A stretch of DNA of 64,000 bases, from positions 3,906,001 to 3,970,000 of the forward strand of contig NC_060023.1 of the NCBI RefSeq assembly GCF_021134715.1, in the 5' to 3' direction. Shown piece by piece: positions 60,013-64,000 of the stretch. The position numbers were made by a program, and so were the translations under genes. Every line of letters begins with the position of its first letter. Position 1 is the first letter of the stretch. The notes under the pieces were generated by a model, which saw only the letters and a list, made by a program, of their open reading frames with translations, was not told where the DNA came from and searched no databases. This DNA is from Daphnia pulex. Lineage: Eukaryota > Arthropoda > Branchiopoda > Diplostraca > Daphniidae.

Positions 60013-60947
60013 ATGACAACGGTGAAAATGTCTTCGATGAACAATTGGCTTGGAATCCTTTTGTTATCAATGTTACATCTCGTGGACGCCGAGAATTTGA
60101 CGGATTGGAACACTGGCGACGGCGGATTCAAGTGGCGGGCCAACTGTGATTTTCCCGGCGACGATATAGGTCAAGTTCTCTTAACAACTGCAACCCGAGA
60201 AGAGTGTGGCCGACTTTGTATTGCCAACCCGCAATGCAGCCACTTTGTGTTTTGTTATCTGGAAAAGTGTTACATGAAGAATACGCCATCAACGACACAC
60301 CGTCAAGACATCGATTATGAAAGCACGGCCATTTGCGGTTTCATTTCCTGGAGATTTGAATCTCAAATTGGTATTTAAAAGCATAGCCATTGACAAAATG
60401 AATTTGAATCCAAATAATATTGTGAAAAAATATTTATGTTATTCAGGAAGGGACGACTGGAAATCTACAAGCGAAAGTGGTGCTCATAGCTGCAGTTTTT
60501 ATGGCAACGACAGTTTGATTTTGACGACAGATTGCCGACAGGCCGAAGATTGCTCCCTATGGTACGACCAGGTTCTTCCCACTAATGGTTCAACAGCCTG
60601 TAAATTATTAGACGGAAATTCAGGATCGTGTTGCCCGGTGCTCCCTAAAATCACTATAAAGTTCCATGAAGAAAGTCTGTTTAAATTTTTATCCTGCTAA
60701 ATGAATTATTAATTGATTTTTCCGTCTCTACTTTATTAGCGCAATACATTAAAATGATCCCCGATGAGGGGTGTGCGACATACGGGCCCCACCATACGGG
60801 CCCCGACATACGGGCCCAGGCCCGTATGTCGTAAATTTTTAGGCCCGTACGTCGTTTTTAACGTCATACGGGCCCAAGTTTTTTTTTCATATTTATGTCT
60901 ATTTTTTTATAAGGAACATAAATACAAAGTGCGTTTGAACATCACCT

Positions 60948-61012
60948 TGGTCAGTCGGTTAGCGCTCTGTGTTTTCACGCAATTGTCTTGAGTTCGACTC
61001 CTTTAGCAACCA
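60948..61012 (+). repeat. tRNA-like sequence inside the MULE, upstream of its gene
   Basis: The A-box-like TTGGTCAGTCGGTTAGCGC and B-box-like GAGTTCGACTCC have tRNA spacing and end near AGCAACCA. The acceptor stem is weak, so a tRNA-derived sequence is likelier than a functional gene. Confidence 0.4.
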
Positions 61013-61164
61013 GAAATTTTTTGATAACAGTGAATTGTGTCCAAGTACAAATTATACAATCTGGCAACAAGGGAGTAGTCTTCATCAACACAACTTGCAA
61101 AATTGAATGTTATTCGTTTTTTAAGATTGATTGTCTTCACAACTCACGCTCATTACTTGTCATC

Positions 61165-62603
61165 ATGGATTGCTGCATTTGTGAAATTTCCATCACTGGT
61201 CGTAAACCACAGATTATTGAGTGTGTGTCGTGCCGGGGATTTATGCATCGTCAGTGTATGCCGACGTCTTTGTCCAGCACTGACTATGTCCGAATGAAGA
61301 AAGACAGGGAAGTGTTCAACTACAAGTGCGTGAAATGTGTTGGTGGAATTATCGTGAGTGCTGAGCCTCATCAACCAGTTAAACGTGGACGTGGACGCCC
61401 AGTAAGTTTTTTTTTATATATTAAAGAAGTAATTGCTGTGAATACGGAACTCATATTGTTCTACCGATTGTGTCTACTAGTTAGCTAAGTGGATAGCGTT
61501 CAACCATTCGGTCCAGGCGACCCGGGTTCGAATCCCGTCAAAGCTAAATTTTGAAAATTTTGAAATTCTTCTGGTAGTTGATGGATGTGTTAAATGTTAA
61601 ATGAAGAATTGATAACGCAAGTTACCAACAGTAATAAGGGGGAGAGAGGGAGAATGTGGTAGACTTAAGCTTCTAAATGAGTATAGTGACGTCCTATCCT
61701 GGCCTCTAATACCTCCCATATACCTCTGGTTCCAACACCACCCGCGAGTGGCGCCACGGGTTAAGTAACTGTTTTTTTTTAAATAGCGTAAGCACCCATT
61801 GCCTGCTACACTGCCCGAACCGGAACCGGAAGTCCGTCCAACTTTTCTGGCAATTGCTGCAGCTTCAATGCCTGATACTTCCTCCCCGATGAACATCGAC
61901 GGACCTGGACTGTTGCCATTTGGAGTATCTCCGATTGACGCTTTACCGGTGACAATCACAGTCGAAGCTCGCGTGGCAGGTTGGTTGTTAATAAGTGTAC
62001 TTTTATCTCATTTAATCGAAATTCTTTCTAGTGACTTTTACTATCACTCCCGTTGGAGATGCTAGTAGCCGATTTGAAGTTCCCGTTCCAGTTTCGGAAG
62101 ACACTGTCGAACTGCTGCAGCACCAGCCAATAGCCATCCAGGATGTCGATAATAGAGATGATGATCTCGAGTCATCCGACGATGATGAGCCTGTCTGGCA
62201 CATCAAGGAGAAAGCTATGAAGAAGTATGCAAATTATTTCGTTTATGTTTTATTTCCAAAGTAACATGTTTTATTTTTCAGCGAACGCAAGACGTTATTC
62301 GATGGGGTTGGTCACAGCTACCACGTGAAGCGGACCAACAAGCGATCGGTAGCGTGGCGCTGTAATAAGCACACAAACCCGAATTTCTGCCGTTCTTGGG
62401 TGTCGCAATGCGATGCCAACTTCACCCTCAGAGTACCTCATACCTGCCCAACCAACCTGGACATCTCTAGGGATGCTTCAATTCTCATGAATCCCATTTC
62501 ATCTAAAGAACTGTTAGAGGCGCTTGGAAATCTCACGCATAAGTTCTCCAGGGCCCAACTAAGAGAACTCCGGAATGCCAATGGTCTTGACGAGTCTGAT
62601 TAA
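61165..62603 (+). CDS. PHD-like plus FLYWCH zinc-finger protein encoded by the MULE (314 aa)
   Basis: Four exons join in phase: 61165-61401, 61787-61979, 62032-62224 and 62282-62603. The N-terminal 60 residues form a PHD-like Cys/His cluster (C-C-I-C...C-V-S-C...H-R-Q-C...Y-K-C-V-K-C), followed by an AT-hook-like R-G-R-G-R-P. A Pro/acidic linker leads to a C-terminal FLYWCH finger (G-H-S-Y-H-V-K-R...W-R-C...C-R-S-W-V...H-T-C). FLYWCH and PHD-like fingers accompany MULE transposases, where they may recognise DNA ends. Here the catalytic DDE domain is absent, so the protein is either a helper or a co-opted remnant. The ATG chosen is the first before the Cys cluster; an upstream in-frame extension is possible. 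Confidence 0.75.
61481..61547 (+). tRNA. tRNA-like or pseudo-tRNA in intron 1 of the MULE gene
   Basis: TTAGCT at 61481-61486 pairs with AGCTAA at 61542-61547 as an acceptor stem. A T-arm with GGGTTCGAATCCC lies at 61524-61536, and an A-box-like TAAGTGGATAGCG near 61486-61498. The length of 67 nt is short and the anticodon arm does not fold cleanly, so it is a degenerate tRNA or tRNA-derived piece carried by the element. Confidence 0.4.
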
Positions 62604-63301
62604 GACTATTTTTTTCTCTACCTACTTTATCTCATTTTATTTCTACATTCATTTTATAAGCTGGTTGTGCTACGAGCCAGCAATTTCGATACAGCTTCAT
62701 GTCTGTATCTATTCTGATCAGCATTTAGCGGAATCCCAATTACTGTGTTCTTTTTTCATCGATTCCAGCTCCCTTTATGTAATGTAAATAATTCGATTAC
62801 GCATAGTAGGTATTCAACTCATCTTTTTATTTCCAATTAAAAAATAGGCCCGTGTGTCGTCTTTTTTTAGGCCCGTGTGTCGCATGAAAAAAAAAGAGGG
62901 CCCGTATGTCGGGGCCCGTATAGCGGGGCCCGTATGTCGCACATCCCCGATGAGAGGGAGCGAATAATCGACGCGGGAACAAATCTCACTCTGACGTGTG
63001 TCTACGCCTTTGAAGACGAATATCAAAAGAAAAATTATAATTTTTCGTGGGAAATTCCAGATTACTTAATCAAAAACACTGAAGTATAGATTGACATTTG
63101 ACTTTACCCTCGCACTTCATTTTTCAAAATATTTTCTCTCTTGATGAAATAGTTAAGCGACTTGGACAGTCGCCTTCGCAAAACGTTTGGGAGGAACGAT
63201 ACTCACATGACATCGACGTTGTCCCTGGTGATTGCAAGAGCCAGAGACACTGGAAACTTCGGTTGCAAGGGCATCCCGTACGGAATTGCAAACACGTTTA
63301 A

Positions 63302-64000
63302 CCATTTGATAAATCATTAACAAACAAATCCTTTTTTGATAAATCATTAACAAATGATAAATCCGCTGAAATAGCAAAGTCATGCAGGGTTGCCTAAATA
63401 GTCTTAAAAAGTCCCGAAAATCCGTTTTTTTTTGAAAAATCCTACACTTTATCTCGCACGATTTTCTCCAAAATTCCGCAAAATCTTGCAAAAAAAAAAC
63501 TGCAGAAATCTGACACGATCAGACATAATTTCCTAGTTATCCTAGTATATTTGAAGTCTTTTCTTGACAGACAGATGACAGTAAAACATTATTTTGATAC
63601 TGTTGACCGACAGTTAAAAAACATTTAAATATATTATAGAGTGTTGACTGTGAATTCTTGGATAATTGACTGTGAATTCTCCAAAACTTTGTGTTCACAG
63701 TCAATTATCCAAGACTTTTCTGTTCACAATTCAGATTTTTCTCCAGAGAAAAGTAATCTGTCGGCCTTTTAGGGATGGAATGGCTCAATTTCTTCTTATG
63801 AGGGGAATGTCGCGTTCACTATTAACTTGATAGTAGGCTACTCGGGTATTTGTTTAATTTTAGATGATGGGTGTTAATGTACTTGGAATACAAAAAGGAA
63901 AAAATTCCATTTCCGACTTCAAAACAGAAGTCCCCTGCCTATTTTATTTCTTCCAACTGGCACCCCTGGTCAACGAGTACAATTCCCTCAATCTGGCAAT
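63302..64000. other. end of window: short direct repeats and a hairpin, gene status unclear
   Basis: TTTGATAAATCATTAACAAA-type repeats lie at 63303-63362. AATC-rich words at 63385-63500 resemble those of the CGAGGGG elements. A 20-bp perfect hairpin has arms at 63657-63676 and 63694-63713. The last 60 bases could be coding but cannot be tied to an exon here. Confidence 0.4.

Larger units (their letters stand above)
60769..62945 (+). mobile_element. Mutator-like (MULE) element inserted in an Ig exon (2,177 bp)
   Basis: The flanks repeat CCCGATGAG exactly (60760-60768 and 62946-62954), a 9-bp duplication as made by Mutator-like transposases; a slightly longer match, ATCCCCGATGAG, is also present. 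The ends are inverted and built from several GACATACGGGCCC-type units in tandem, a subterminal repeat layout common in MULEs. The element contains a PHD plus FLYWCH gene and two tRNA-like segments but no transposase domain. Since the target duplication is perfect and the host frame resumes without change, the insertion is recent. Confidence 0.88.
60013..63301 (+). pseudogene. receptor-like gene with apple/PAN-like and Ig domains, broken by a MULE
   Basis: Exons join in phase: 60013-60370, 60447-60674, 60740-60768 continued at 62955-63083, and from 63153 to about 63301. After a signal peptide (N-W-L-G-I-L-L-L-S-M-L-H-L-V-D-A) comes a cysteine-rich PAN/apple-like domain (C-G-R-L-C, C-S-H-F-V-F-C, C-Y-M-K). 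A cysteine-rich linker and an Ig domain follow (A-G-T-N-L-T-L-T-C-V-Y...F-S-W...S-T-L-S-L-V-I-A...F-G-C-K). The layout is that of an extracellular adhesion or growth-factor receptor part; a VEGFR/PVR-like identity is possible but unproven. A 2,177-bp element splits the third exon after I-P-D-E. With it present the frame stops about 65 bases into the element. The gene continues beyond the window or is lost after 63301. Confidence 0.75.

Overview
The window reads as animal nuclear DNA, most likely from an arthropod and quite plausibly a cladoceran crustacean such as Daphnia. This is an inference from AT-rich spacers, many short introns (about 50-80 bp) with GT/AG borders, arthropod-like orthologues (Disabled, CDK8, TAF12, an IAP) and a dense, recent transposon load. 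There are no bacterial features, CRISPR arrays or operons.

Layout. Positions 1-25 kb are gene-poor and full of relics: a hAT-type MITE with an 8-bp target duplication (1995-2516), gag-like debris (3.9-6.4 kb), a Harbinger transposase fragment (7.9-8.1 kb), a tandem pair of Q-rich ORFs (11.9-13.0 kb), two coronin-type exons (16.2-16.5 kb), a frameshifted cohesin STAG/SA fragment (19.5-21.0 kb), a collagen-like fragment (about 22 kb) and a decayed transposon-like gene (23.1-25.0 kb).

Positions 25.7-46.6 kb form the gene-rich core. It holds a secreted glycine-rich protein, an IAP with two BIR domains and a RING, a C-type lectin split by an inserted module, a small overlapping ORF pair whose second member is complex I NDUFB1-like, TAF12, a large disordered protein of unknown function, the adaptor Disabled, and CDK8 with a C-terminal polyglutamine tract.

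Positions 46.7-64 kb are a transposon hot spot. An apparently intact 5.0-kb P-superfamily element with 56-bp terminal repeats sits about 146 bp upstream of the cdk8 start codon. A solo-LTR-like block abuts a small secreted-protein exon. At least three relatives of an element family with CGAGGGGT(T/A)GTCAACTC ends follow; one has clean 8-bp duplications and its own gene. A 2.2-kb Mutator-like element carrying a PHD plus FLYWCH gene is inserted inside an immunoglobulin-domain exon of a receptor-like gene and breaks it.

The most notable findings are the lectin with an exon-shuffled insert, the MULE insertion with its exact target duplication, the intact P-like element in the cdk8 promoter region, and the CGAGGGG element family. 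Exon models were built by hand from GT/AG sites and reading phase; I had no transcript data or database search.
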